Source: DATLYB01 sp964502525 (GTDB lineage: Bacteria > Bacteroidota > Bacteroidia > Chitinophagales > CAIOSU01). From it: DNA of 9,309 nt. Below, piece after piece: positions 1 to 6,894 of this stretch (position 1 is its first letter; the number at the start of each line of letters is the position of its first letter). The notes beneath the pieces were generated by a model that was not told where the DNA came from, did no database searches, and saw nothing but the letters and a program-made list of their open reading frames with translations. The stretch is taken from NCBI GenBank assembly GCA_964502525.1, contig CAZCXH010000185.1, forward strand, positions 1 through 9,309, read 5' to 3'. Both the position numbers and the translations under genes were made by a program.

Positions 1-3
1 AGC

Positions 4-22
4 AGGACAAAACCTTTGTCCT
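4..22. repeat. Perfect 8-bp hairpin at window edge
   Basis: AGGACAAA (4-11) and TTTGTCCT (15-22) are perfect reverse complements around a 3-nt loop. No T-run follows on either side, so a Rho-independent terminator is not well supported. It could be the end of an intergenic repeat or an RNA processing stem from an upstream gene that lies outside the window. Confidence 0.4.
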
Positions 23-211
23 CTGATATTCTAAAAAGATGTGTGCATAGGCAAGTTCCAGAAGGAGAAGGAGTAAGTGGTAGAATTTTTAGAACTGCCC
101 TTAATTGTCAGATGTATAATATATGCTTTTACAACTTTATCAGGAAGCCGTCTGACCGCGATATAGTACCCCCTTCGCCTGCGCTCGCGTCCCGCGGGCG
201 CGCGTAAATAA

Positions 212-236
212 TTTCACTCGCCAGAGGCGAGCGAAA
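212..236. repeat. Imperfect hairpin next to terminator
   Basis: TTTC-A-CTCGCC (212-222) pairs with GGCGAG-C-GAAA (226-236) around the loop AGA, giving a stem of 10 pairs with one internal mismatch. It lies two bases from the strong terminator stem at 239-270, so minus-strand transcripts from the propeller operon would meet two hairpins in series. It may be a back-up terminator or a 3'-end stabilising stem. Confidence 0.45.
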
Positions 237-238
237 GC

Positions 239-270
239 AAAAGGATTCGGAGAAGACTCCGAATCCTTTT
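239..270. terminator. Bidirectional Rho-independent terminator
   Basis: A perfect 14-bp stem, AAAAGGATTCGGAG (239-252) and its complement (257-270), closes over the tetraloop AAGA. The stem has an A-run on one side and a T-run on the other, so it can act in both directions. It sits about 20 bp past the stop codon of the minus-strand PQQ-propeller gene (stop at 290-292) and is the natural end of that operon. Confidence 0.85.
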
Positions 271-289
271 TGATACATAACTTGTCATA

Positions 290-1936
290 TTATCGCGTAG
301 CCAGCTTCACCACATTCTTCTTATCCCACACATACACGAACCTGCCGTCTTCGCTCAGTTTTGAAACGGCACCACTACGGGCGTTGTATTGTTTGAACTT
401 CATTGTTTCCAAATCATAAGCCGCCACGTCATCTTTTTCGGTGGTCATCATCAGCGTGTTTTCATACATGCCGCTGTATTCAGCGCTCTTCCACTTGCTG
501 CTTGCCAGCAGCTTGCCGTCAGACTTGGCATGACCGGAAACGCCTTTTTCACCCACCACCACCACTTTGTCTTTGTAGTCAATGATTTTTTGCGCCAGCC
601 CGATTCCATCAGCAGATAAAATAACTCCGTAGGTTTCCTTTCCGCTCTTGATGTCCATTGAATAGAGTTCCTTTCCGCTGCACACAATCACGTTGCTGCC
701 GGAGATGAACGCGTTGGTGATGCCCTTTTTGAAACGTTCCGAATCCCAAAGCAGCTTCCCGTTGGTCGCGTCAAACGCCTGCAAGCCGTTGGGTTTCACG
801 TTCCGGTAATACACTTTCCATTGTTCAACGATAATGTAACTGCCATCCGGCTGCCGCGTTTTCGTGTAGATATACGCCTGACATTCCACCACACCGCCTA
901 CCTGCAGAATCACCGTGTTGTCAGCCACATACAATCCGGGCAGCGCCTTTGCTTCCTTGATTTCAGGAGAAGTCCATAACAGTTTGCCGGAGTTGAGATC
1001 ATACTTTTTCACGTATTGCTTTGCCTTATTCTGCATGTCAATCACGTAAACGTCATTGCCGACAATCACCGGGTCAGCCACCACGCCATACACGCCAAAT
1101 TTTTTCGCACCGGCCGGAGGTTTTACCACGTTGATGTCGGCATCAAAAGCGGCAGACCATTGCTGCGCGCCTGTTTCATAATCATATACCTGGATGCCAT
1201 TCAGGTAGAGAAAAACTTTTCCTCCCAATACTTTTACTCTGGCAAGCGGCTCTTTAGTGATGACTTTTCTTTCGGCTAAACCGACAAATGTCTGGTCCCA
1301 CACCACATCTCCATTTTTAGTGTTGATTTTTACAATCTGATTTTTGAAGCCGGTGAACAATGCCGCCAGCGTATTCGGTTTGTAATTCAGCATTACCAAA
1401 TTCCCGTCAGACATATACACGTAAGCGCCCACAACGCCTTTGAATTTCAGCGTCTGCCACATTTCCTCGCCCGTGCGGGCTTTCAGCATGAACAGCGTTG
1501 TTTTGGTGGAAACGGCAAACGCTTCCAACTCGGGGATGTAGATGATATTTTCATCCGTGAGGTCCTGATACTTATCGCTCATCCACAGAAATTTTCCGGT
1601 GGTGATGTCAATGCAGGCGATTTTGTCTTTGCCCATTTTCCGGTCGAACACGAACAGCACGTTGGCTTCCCACATGCAAATCTGCTCATCAACCTTGCTC
1701 AGTCCGGGTGCAATGTCTTTAAACCTGCCTGTCCACACGGTGGAGCCGTCTTTGGTGTTCATCACGGTCGCTTCCTTGTCATCGCTGCCAAATGCGAATC
1801 CGCGCGCATCGGCAAGACCGGTGTTTTCCATTTTATGCCCGCCTTTGATTTCCCATACGGTTTGCATTTCCTCCTGGGCTAAGAGGGCCGAGAACCATAC
1901 TACCGCAGGCAACAGAAATAAAAATTGTTTTCTCAT
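290..1936 (-). CDS. Secreted PQQ-type beta-propeller repeat protein
   Basis: A 548-aa protein with an N-terminal signal peptide (Arg2/Lys3, hydrophobic core, then ALLAQ with likely cleavage near residue 20), so it is exported to the periplasm or envelope. The rest is a series of PQQ_2/PQQ-like beta-propeller blades, each with a turn of the form [D/N]-x-x-[T/N/S]-G-x-x-x-W. Examples are GSTVW (64-68), GKFLW (114-118), GEEMW (156-160), GDVVW (209-213), GAQQW (256-260), GKLLW (317-321 and 393-397) and a degenerate GKETY (432-436), about eight repeats in all. It has no lipobox and no T9SS sorting tail. Propellers of this type may bind a quinone cofactor or serve as protein scaffolds (BamB-like); no dehydrogenase active site was recognised, so a scaffold or binding role is more likely. 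It is the last gene of a three-gene minus-strand operon, 29 bp after the small secreted gene, and ends at the terminator at 239-270. Confidence 0.85.
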   Translation of the reverse strand: MRKQFLFLLPAVVWFSALLAQEEMQTVWEIKGGHKMENTGLADARGFAFGSDDKEATVMNTKDGSTVWTGRFKDIAPGLSKVDEQICMWEANVLFVFDRKMGKDKIACIDITTGKFLWMSDKYQDLTDENIIYIPELEAFAVSTKTTLFMLKARTGEEMWQTLKFKGVVGAYVYMSDGNLVMLNYKPNTLAALFTGFKNQIVKINTKNGDVVWDQTFVGLAERKVITKEPLARVKVLGGKVFLYLNGIQVYDYETGAQQWSAAFDADINVVKPPAGAKKFGVYGVVADPVIVGNDVYVIDMQNKAKQYVKKYDLNSGKLLWTSPEIKEAKALPGLYVADNTVILQVGGVVECQAYIYTKTRQPDGSYIIVEQWKVYYRNVKPNGLQAFDATNGKLLWDSERFKKGITNAFISGSNVIVCSGKELYSMDIKSGKETYGVILSADGIGLAQKIIDYKDKVVVVGEKGVSGHAKSDGKLLASSKWKSAEYSGMYENTLMMTTEKDDVAAYDLETMKFKQYNARSGAVSKLSEDGRFVYVWDKKNVVKLATR

Positions 1937-1965
1937 AGTTTATTGATTTTATGGTTAATTGAAAA

Positions 1966-2325
1966 TTATTCTCCGAATTGAAAAACGTATTGATATTTAT
2001 GCCGTGTTCCTTTCACGAGCCTGAAATTATATTTCGTTTGCCGAAGGAAATCCAGCAGCTGCGTCTGCCGCTTCAAATCATCTGTGTCGTTTGACACGGC
2101 AAACACCGTGAGCGTTTTTCCCGCGTGGTCAACCGTAATGTCAACGATGTATTCGCCCGTCATTTTATTGTCGAGCGCAAATTGCTTCAGCGCTCCATTT
2201 TGCATGGATGCGTCCAGTTCGCTTTTCAGGGCGTTTTCAATTTCTTCTTTTTCGTAGAGAATTGTTTTCTGCGCGAATGCTGCAGCGCAAAAGAAAAGGA
2301 GCGAGAGAATAAAGATTTGTTTCAT
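1966..2325 (-). CDS. Small secreted protein, possible TonB-C-like fold
   Basis: I choose the ATG at 2325 (119 aa), because the frame can be extended only to a TTG three codons earlier, and from this ATG a clean signal peptide begins at once (MKQIF, hydrophobic core, AAAFAQ, cleavage near residue 18). The mature part is about 100 aa, with a short helical stretch (EKEEIENALKSELD) followed by a strand-rich tail. Around residues 56-117 the pattern GEYIVDITVD-x-x-G-K then a helix and KGTRHKYQYVFQF resembles the alternating strand-helix-strand layout of TonB C-terminal domains, but this is inferred by eye. It lies between two secreted propeller genes: the WD40 stop is 13 bp upstream, so translation may be coupled. 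A role with the two propellers in the envelope is plausible but unproven. Confidence 0.75.
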   Translation of the reverse strand: MKQIFILSLLFFCAAAFAQKTILYEKEEIENALKSELDASMQNGALKQFALDNKMTGEYIVDITVDHAGKTLTVFAVSNDTDDLKRQTQLLDFLRQTKYNFRLVKGTRHKYQYVFQFGE

Positions 2326-2338
2326 CGCGTGCAAAGAT

Positions 2339-3463
2339 TCAGTTTAATTCCGGTTCCCATAAAGCTAATTTTCCACCATAGCCTACCACTACGGTCTTAT
2401 TATCGGGCAGGAAGGAGAATGACGTTCTTCCGGTGATGAGAATGCCTTCCCTGATGCCTTCCCCCAGCCTGACGTTGATTTCAAACACTTTGAGCGGACG
2501 GGCGGTGGCGGCATCGCAGAGCAGAATCACAGGCACTATTTTCGGCTGCATTTCCACCGAAGTGTTTCCCACGATGGCGGTATTTGCATTTTCTTTGAAA
2601 TCCGGCTCGGTAACCGAGGTGGAATAAATCGCCCTTGTCACCTCGCCTGTGGAAACGATTATGCGGTTGATGTATCCCTGCCTTCCCGTGCCGGTTTGCA
2701 GCTTGGTGTGCGGAGCGTTGTAAACAAACAGGCGCTGCCCGTCATCGGAAAAGCGCATGGAATAAACGATGTCGAAAACATCCGTGCAGGCGCGGAGTTT
2801 TGTAAACTTTTCCAAATCATAAAACTCCACAACCTCTCTGCGCTTCAGCGCTTCTTTCTGCGCTGTTTTGTCGCTGCGCAGGCTTGGAATATCCGTGAGG
2901 TCGCTGGCAACGGGTTTTTTGGAAAGCGCAAATGTTTTCCCATCGGGGCTCACCGCCACCGTGAAGGAACTGTTGGCGATGGTCTGGCATTTCACTTTTT
3001 CGCCTTTCACGAAATCATAGACGCACACATCGTTGCCTTCAAGCGCTATCAATTTGGTTCCGGCTGCAAACGAGGCGCTGTGCACGCTTGCATTTACGAA
3101 CAACGATTTTCCGGAGCTTACTTCAACCACCTCCACGCGCCCGGGCTTGTCTTTGTTCAGGTTCCAGTCGGTAAAATATTGCTGCTGCAGCATGAGATAT
3201 TTTCCGTCAGGAGAAAAACGCAGGGAGGGACCCGCATAGTAGTCGCCCACATCAATGGTTCGGGTAACTTCCTTCGTCTTCCAATCCCAGAAATAAAGCG
3301 GTCCCTGGCTGGTGCCGATGGCGAGAAATGCTCCGTCAGGCGAAAGCTCGATGGATGAAACTGCGTGCTGTCCGGGGAGGTCAATGAGTTTGTAGCTGGT
3401 TTGGGACTGAGCCAAAGAGATTCCAAGCAGGGAGGATAGAAAAAGTGGAATTAAACTCTTCAT
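2339..3463 (-). CDS. Secreted WD40-type beta-propeller protein
   Basis: The ATG at 3463 gives a 374-aa protein that opens with a signal peptide (MKSLIPLFL...GISLAQ, cleavage near residue 18). The in-frame extension upstream starts at TTG and would run through the promoter box, so I reject it. The body has WD40/YVTN-style repeats marked by S-P-D-G turns: ELSPDG (39-44), RFSPDG (about 82-87), AVSPDG, RFSDDG and FLPDN. It also has strand ends such as YFWDW (58-61 region) and LALWEP at the C-terminus. About five to seven blades are visible. Such proteins usually act as interaction platforms, and no catalytic residues were recognised. It is the first gene of the minus-strand operon followed by the small secreted protein and the PQQ propeller. 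All three carry signal peptides, so the operon as a whole points to the cell envelope. Confidence 0.85.
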   Translation of the reverse strand: MKSLIPLFLSSLLGISLAQSQTSYKLIDLPGQHAVSSIELSPDGAFLAIGTSQGPLYFWDWKTKEVTRTIDVGDYYAGPSLRFSPDGKYLMLQQQYFTDWNLNKDKPGRVEVVEVSSGKSLFVNASVHSASFAAGTKLIALEGNDVCVYDFVKGEKVKCQTIANSSFTVAVSPDGKTFALSKKPVASDLTDIPSLRSDKTAQKEALKRREVVEFYDLEKFTKLRACTDVFDIVYSMRFSDDGQRLFVYNAPHTKLQTGTGRQGYINRIIVSTGEVTRAIYSTSVTEPDFKENANTAIVGNTSVEMQPKIVPVILLCDAATARPLKVFEINVRLGEGIREGILITGRTSFSFLPDNKTVVVGYGGKLALWEPELN

Positions 3464-3468
3464 TACCG

Positions 3469-3491
3469 CGCTCCCTCTGAAAACGGGAGCG
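3469..3491 (-). promoter_or_regulatory. Leader hairpin just before WD40 start codon
   Basis: CGCTCCC (3469-3475) and GGGAGCG (3485-3491) form a 7-bp GC-rich stem with a 9-nt loop. In the minus-strand transcript it ends 5 nt before the ATG at 3463, and it is nearly all of the predicted leader downstream of the TACATTTG box. A stem here would shape ribosome access; no ligand-binding fold was recognised. Confidence 0.4.
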
Positions 3492-3494
3492 GGG

Positions 3495-3502
3495 CAAATG
3501 TA
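3495..3502 (-). promoter_or_regulatory. Bacteroidetes -7 box TACATTTG for propeller operon
   Basis: On the minus strand the bases read TACATTTG, a perfect match to the TAnnTTTG -7 element of Bacteroidetes promoters. The expected start of transcription is near 3488-3490, about 25 nt before the WD40 ATG. The -33 element is poor: TTCC lies about 19 nt upstream where TTTG would be expected. Confidence 0.5.
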
Positions 3503-3587
3503 AATCACCAAAGATTAACCGGAAGAATTTTCAAGGATTAGATATTAACAATAGGGGCGAAGAATATTTAACGGCATAACAAAATAA

Positions 3588-4010
3588 TCAACCTGATTCA
3601 GCCATCATCTCCAAAGCCATTCTGTAGCCATCCAATCCCAGCCCAATGATGGAACCCTTGCATTTTGGCGCCAGCAGCGAAACGTGCCGGAAGGATTCAC
3701 GCGATTTCGGATTGGAGATATGCACCTCCATTACCGGAGTTTTGATAGCAGCAATTGCATCTGCAATCGCGACTGACGTATGCGTATAGCCGCCCGCATT
3801 AAGAATAATTCCATCATAAGCGAAGCCTGCTTCATGCAGCTTGCCGATAAGCGCTCCTTCATCATTGCTCTGAAAATATTCCAATTTGACTTTTGGAAAT
3901 TCCGATTTGAGTTGATCGAAGAAATCCTCAAACGACTCTTTGCCGTAAATCTCCGGTTCTCTTTTTCCCAACAGATTCAGGTTGGGTCCGTTGATAATGA
4001 TGATTTTCAT
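3588..4010 (-). CDS. aroQ: Type II 3-dehydroquinate dehydratase
   Basis: The 140-aa product has the standard length and all landmarks of the type II (AroQ) family, which converts 3-dehydroquinate to 3-dehydroshikimate in the cytoplasmic shikimate pathway. Residues 8-16 read GPNLNLLGK, followed by Arg17 and the active-site Tyr22 in EIYG. QSNDEG (47-52) carries the conserved Glu; ILNAGGYTHTS (69-79) has the substrate-binding Asn71; EVHISN (95-100) has the catalytic His97; FRHVSLLAP (107-115) and GLGLDGYRMALE complete the fold. There is no signal peptide. The ATG at 4010 is immediately before MKIIIINGPN, the usual N-terminus. The gene is on the same strand as the downstream propeller operon but separated by 124 bp containing that operon's own promoter box, so it is likely a separate unit. 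Confidence 0.96.
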   Translation of the reverse strand: MKIIIINGPNLNLLGKREPEIYGKESFEDFFDQLKSEFPKVKLEYFQSNDEGALIGKLHEAGFAYDGIILNAGGYTHTSVAIADAIAAIKTPVMEVHISNPKSRESFRHVSLLAPKCKGSIIGLGLDGYRMALEMMAESG

Positions 4011-4042
4011 TTAGATGTGAGATGGTAACATTGAAGAAGCAA

Positions 4043-4113
4043 GTTTACGGTTTACGACTTACATGTTTACAGTTGCAAACCTCCAAACTGTAAACCGTAA
4101 ACTGTAAACGGTT
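4043..4113. repeat. GTTTAC/GTAAAC intergenic inverted repeat
   Basis: A left block (4043-4074) built of GTTTAC units faces a right block (4085-4113) built of GTAAAC units. GTTTACGGTTTAC (4043-4055) is the exact complement of 4090-4102, and GTTTACAGTT (4065-4074) is the exact complement of 4086-4095, so two alternative stems are possible. The unit alternates between versions ending CAG and CGG. This looks like a short interspersed repeat rather than a terminator, since no T-run follows. It lies about 30 bp upstream of aroQ and could affect its expression. Confidence 0.6.
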
Positions 4114-4131
4114 CAATGGCGCAATCTTCCC

Positions 4132-4145
4132 GTTCAAAGTTCAAA
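4132..4145. repeat. Tandem GTTCAAA pair
   Basis: GTTCAAA occurs twice in direct abutment (4132-4138 and 4139-4145) and is followed by GT, as if a third copy had started. It lies 19 bp beyond the GTTTAC repeat, in the same intergenic region. It is probably part of the same low-complexity insertion. Confidence 0.45.
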
Positions 4146-4193
4146 GTATAAATCACTAAACAGACTTAGCGGCAATGTCCGAATGAAAGGAGG

Positions 4194-4219
4194 AAAAAAT
4201 CAGTCAACCGCGCTGGTTG
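4194..4219 (-). terminator. Weak terminator of the 161-aa gene
   Basis: In the minus-strand transcript a 5-bp stem, CAACC/GGTTG (forward positions 4205-4209 and 4215-4219), with a 5-nt loop is followed after five bases by six T residues (4194-4199). It begins 6 bp after the stop codon of the gene ending at 4225. The stem is short, so termination may be partial. Confidence 0.35.
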
Positions 4220-4224
4220 TTGGT

Positions 4225-4710
4225 TCAGTTTTCTGAAGAATCAATATTCTTGTAAAACAGAGCGGCTTTTCCCTCGATTACAATTGAGATTACAGAGAGA
4301 TTGTACTCGTCATCGGCATAAGAAAATGTATAGCATCCATCGTCATCCGGATTGGATACTCCGCTTACGGGAAGCGAATACATGATTTCTTCAAAAACTT
4401 CCTGCAGGCGCAAAGGGAGTGTAGCCCAATCGGTTTTTACGGTTGTATGATCATCGTTTAATTGAAAAATCAATAAATCCGCAACCGGAAATGTTTGGGA
4501 AATGTCAGCAACGCTGTCTTTGAGATAAGGGTTGTTCGATCCCTTGTAAATATTTTTTAAAAGGGCTTTTCTTTTTGCCAGTTCGTCTTCAATCGAACGG
4601 CCGGCATAAACATCGTGTGATGCCTCAAAGGCGCGTTTTTTTTGAGATTGTTTTGGAAATTCTTCAACTACTAAGGTGTCGCCTTCATTCTCAGAGATGG
4701 ATTTTTTCAT
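4225..4710 (-). CDS. Hypothetical cytoplasmic protein, 161 aa
   Basis: I do not recognise this family. The ATG at 4710 is the first start and is preceded by an A-rich leader rather than a Shine-Dalgarno sequence, as is common in Bacteroidota. There is no signal peptide or membrane segment. Residues 1-60 are highly charged and probably partly disordered or helical (KKSISENEGD, SIEDELAKRKALLKNIYKG). From about 72 the chain becomes folded: TFPVADLLIFQL, a likely helix LPLRLQEVFEEIMYSLP (98-114), then strands CYTFSYADDEYNLSVISIVIEG (126-147) and LFYKN. It is divergent from the T9SS protease operon. Codon use and composition do not stand out. It might be a small regulatory or adaptor protein, but nothing in the sequence shows this. 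Confidence 0.7.
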   Translation of the reverse strand: MKKSISENEGDTLVVEEFPKQSQKKRAFEASHDVYAGRSIEDELAKRKALLKNIYKGSNNPYLKDSVADISQTFPVADLLIFQLNDDHTTVKTDWATLPLRLQEVFEEIMYSLPVSGVSNPDDDGCYTFSYADDEYNLSVISIVIEGKAALFYKNIDSSEN

Positions 4711-4726
4711 TGGATTTTTTTTAAAT

Positions 4727-4734
4727 CAGATATA
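4727..4734 (-). promoter_or_regulatory. Possible -7 box TATATCTG for the 161-aa gene
   Basis: On the minus strand the bases read TATATCTG, one mismatch from TAnnTTTG, about 16 nt before the ATG at 4710. A TTG lies upstream with only 15 nt between, shorter than usual. The support is weak. Confidence 0.25.
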
Positions 4735-4780
4735 ACTGCTTTCCCCCTTCAACCCCGAAAATTTAATCTAAATATTTCAT

Positions 4781-4811
4781 TCAAACCACTAAAGTTTTAC
4801 ACATGGTTTGA
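4781..4811. promoter_or_regulatory. Inverted repeat TCAAACCA-N15-TGGTTTGA in divergent region
   Basis: TCAAACCA (4781-4788) and TGGTTTGA (4804-4811) are exact reverse complements separated by 15 nt. They lie in the 190-bp region between the divergent 161-aa gene and the protease operon, about 90 bp before the protease start. The centre-to-centre distance of 23 bp is about two helical turns, so binding by a dimeric regulator is possible. No T-run follows, which argues against a terminator. No clear promoter box for the protease gene was found. Confidence 0.4.
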
Positions 4812-4900
4812 CATTGAACAATTTCTTTCCATCTGCGTAAAAATCCGCATCCCTCCCCCTTTGGACTGTTTGATTTTAGGCTTCAAAAACTATGTGAGGT

Positions 4901-6871
4901 ATGACTGGAAAGAGTCTGTGGATCCTGTGGGCGGTATTGCAGGTCTTCATTTTCACCCAAGTTGCTTTTGCACAGGACAACAACACGAGTGTCCGCTGGT
5001 ACGTGGATGCGCAACCGGAGGAGTGGATTGTGCACAACAATATAGTTGGTTTTGTGTCGGAACCGGGAAAGATGATTTCGGAGCCTTCAGAACTTGTAGA
5101 TAAAACAGAGATCACCGGTGCAGGCAAAAACCTGCTGGTCGTTCATTTCAGGAATGGGGTATCTGGTGAAAGCAAATCTGCATACATTGAAAATCTTAAG
5201 AAAAAAGGCATCAGCCGCCAGCTTATCGCTGTCAGCAAGCCCGCTCACTCAGGCTCCCCTGTTCATAATAAGCTCTTGCTGGTTGATGAACAGGTGATTG
5301 TCACGTTTAAGGAGTCTCCTTCCTTAGCATATTTGGAGACATTTGCGGAGAAGTATAACCTTGAACCGGTCAGCAACAGGGCGAATGACTTGAATGAAAT
5401 TGTATTTGTATTCCGATACAGGAATTTTTCAATCAGCGATAACAGCGCTACCATTTCCTCCAGAATCTTCGACCGTGAAAGTTCCAAAGTGCGGTCTGTT
5501 CATCCGAATCGCGTGAATTTGTTCGAGCCGCAAAGCACCAATGATACCTATATTGATCTTGCCTGGCATGTAGAGAACAATGGTCAGCAAGTGTCATGCA
5601 GCACCCTCCAGGGCGAGCATGAGGCTGACGCGCACATTACCGGAGCCTGGAACCTCGGATATACCGGACAGGGCGTCAAAGTCGGAGTGATTGATTTTTA
5701 CGGATTTGACTTCAACCATCCTGACATGCAGGGACAAATGCTTCCGGGATGGGATTGCATTAATAACGCCTCTTATGATGGCACTAATTTTTATTTTACT
5801 GATCCCTCGCAGGCTCACGGCATGGCGGTTTGCGGAGTGATCGGTGCGAACGCCAATAATGGAACGGGCAGCGCAGGGGTGGCTTACGGAGCTAAGATTG
5901 TTCCGTTTCTGATTGATGGCTCCGAATCGTCAGTGGTGCTGGCTATGCAAAAAGCGAGAAGCGCGCAGTTTGATGTTGACGTAGTGAATTGCAGCTTCGG
6001 CTCATATTTTCCAAGCCCTGCTATTCAGGCGGAAATTCAAAATCTCGTCAATCATGGCAGGGCGCGCAATGGGAATACTTATGGAGTTGTAGTTGTCACA
6101 TCCCATGGCAATGACAATTACAGCGACATCGAAAATCCGCAATATCCCGCTGCTTATGATGAGGTGATTAGCGTAGGATCTTCAACTCCCGATGACCGGA
6201 GAAAATCACCGGACGATGCATGGAATACGGCTGGCGCCTGGGGTACGAATTATGGAGCATTGTTGGACCTCACCGCCCCGGGCGTCTGTATTTTTACGAC
6301 CGACCTTTCTGGCTCGGATGGCTATTCCACCAGCGACTATGTGGCGTTTCAGAAGACATCAGCTTCGACACCCATTGTCTCTGGCGTGGCTGCTTTGATG
6401 TTGAGCAAAAATCCAAATATGAGTTGGGAGGATGTGAGGAATAGGCTGAGTGAATCCGCTGACAAAACCAACAATTCTGCAAATGGCGGGAGCTACAACT
6501 ACAGTTATGACCAATACAAACCTGGTCATAGCATGGAAATGGGCTATGGACGGGTGAATGCTGAAAAGGCCGTTTCTGATGAGGCGGTTGGAACGGGAGA
6601 TGCAGGGCTAACCCAATTAAGCGCTCGTTTTGCGGTTACGCCTTTTGTGACAAACATGCTGGACATACATTATGCAATTGATGCTGATAACCGCCCTTAT
6701 GAAATGACGATAATTGACATGAGCGGCAGGCTTTTGTTGAATGCCGTTTTGCCCGCGGGCTACGGCTCAATGAATCTGGATGTAAGCAACCTTTCTCCCG
6801 GAATGTATTTTGTTAAATGCAGCAACGGATTTGCAGTTGTTTCCAGCGAGAAGTTTGTTAAGGTAAGGTAA
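4901..6871 (+). CDS. T9SS-exported subtilisin-like (S8) serine protease
   Basis: A 656-aa secreted endopeptidase in five parts. Residues 1-24 are a signal peptide (cleavage VAFA|Q). About 30-212 form a pro-region that opens with WYVDAQPEEW (33-42). The start of the catalytic region is marked by DLAWHVENNGQ (219-229), a junction typical of S8 proteases. The peptidase domain (about 250-556) has catalytic Asp265 in VGVID, His306 in AHGMAVCG, oxyanion Asn404 in SHGND, and nucleophile Ser487 in KTSASTPIVSG. The last 80 or so residues are a T9SS type-A sorting domain (MTIIDMSGR, LSPGMYFVK, ending KFVKVR), which directs the protein through the outer membrane and usually to the cell surface. The catalytic triad is complete, but Lys485 replaces the Gly normally found before Thr-Ser, which is unusual. 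ATG at 4901 is the only start giving a full signal peptide. It is followed 23 bp later by a gene for a protein similar to its pro-region. Confidence 0.93.
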   Translation: MTGKSLWILWAVLQVFIFTQVAFAQDNNTSVRWYVDAQPEEWIVHNNIVGFVSEPGKMISEPSELVDKTEITGAGKNLLVVHFRNGVSGESKSAYIENLKKKGISRQLIAVSKPAHSGSPVHNKLLLVDEQVIVTFKESPSLAYLETFAEKYNLEPVSNRANDLNEIVFVFRYRNFSISDNSATISSRIFDRESSKVRSVHPNRVNLFEPQSTNDTYIDLAWHVENNGQQVSCSTLQGEHEADAHITGAWNLGYTGQGVKVGVIDFYGFDFNHPDMQGQMLPGWDCINNASYDGTNFYFTDPSQAHGMAVCGVIGANANNGTGSAGVAYGAKIVPFLIDGSESSVVLAMQKARSAQFDVDVVNCSFGSYFPSPAIQAEIQNLVNHGRARNGNTYGVVVVTSHGNDNYSDIENPQYPAAYDEVISVGSSTPDDRRKSPDDAWNTAGAWGTNYGALLDLTAPGVCIFTTDLSGSDGYSTSDYVAFQKTSASTPIVSGVAALMLSKNPNMSWEDVRNRLSESADKTNNSANGGSYNYSYDQYKPGHSMEMGYGRVNAEKAVSDEAVGTGDAGLTQLSARFAVTPFVTNMLDIHYAIDADNRPYEMTIIDMSGRLLLNAVLPAGYGSMNLDVSNLSPGMYFVKCSNGFAVVSSEKFVKVR

Positions 6872-6894
6872 GGTCAAGGAGTTTTCTAAAAAAA

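Larger units (their letters stand above)
1..289. other. Non-coding, hairpin-rich left flank
   Basis: I see no credible gene here. The only open frame (16-207, plus) starts at TTG, has no recognisable motif and runs into a very GC-rich patch (about 179-204, containing the palindrome CCCGCGGG at 191-198). The stretch carries three hairpins, listed separately at 4-22, 212-236 and 239-270. It probably holds the 3' flank of an upstream gene outside the window and the termination region of the minus-strand operon that ends at 290. Confidence 0.5.

Noticed and set aside
16..207. Open frame of 63 codons on the plus strand
   Set aside because: It starts at TTG inside a hairpin, has no motif or promoter, and its 3' half is a GC-rich palindromic patch.
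1..289. tRNA or small structured RNA
   Set aside because: No cloverleaf pattern or T-loop consensus could be found in the hairpins.
2696..3358. Long plus-strand frame opposite the WD40 gene
   Set aside because: It lies entirely within the opposite strand of a well-supported secreted propeller gene and its translation has no domain or signal peptide; a shadow frame.
4043..4113. Rho-independent terminator upstream of aroQ
   Set aside because: The stems are AT-rich with alternative pairings and no T-run follows on either strand; interspersed repeat is a better reading.
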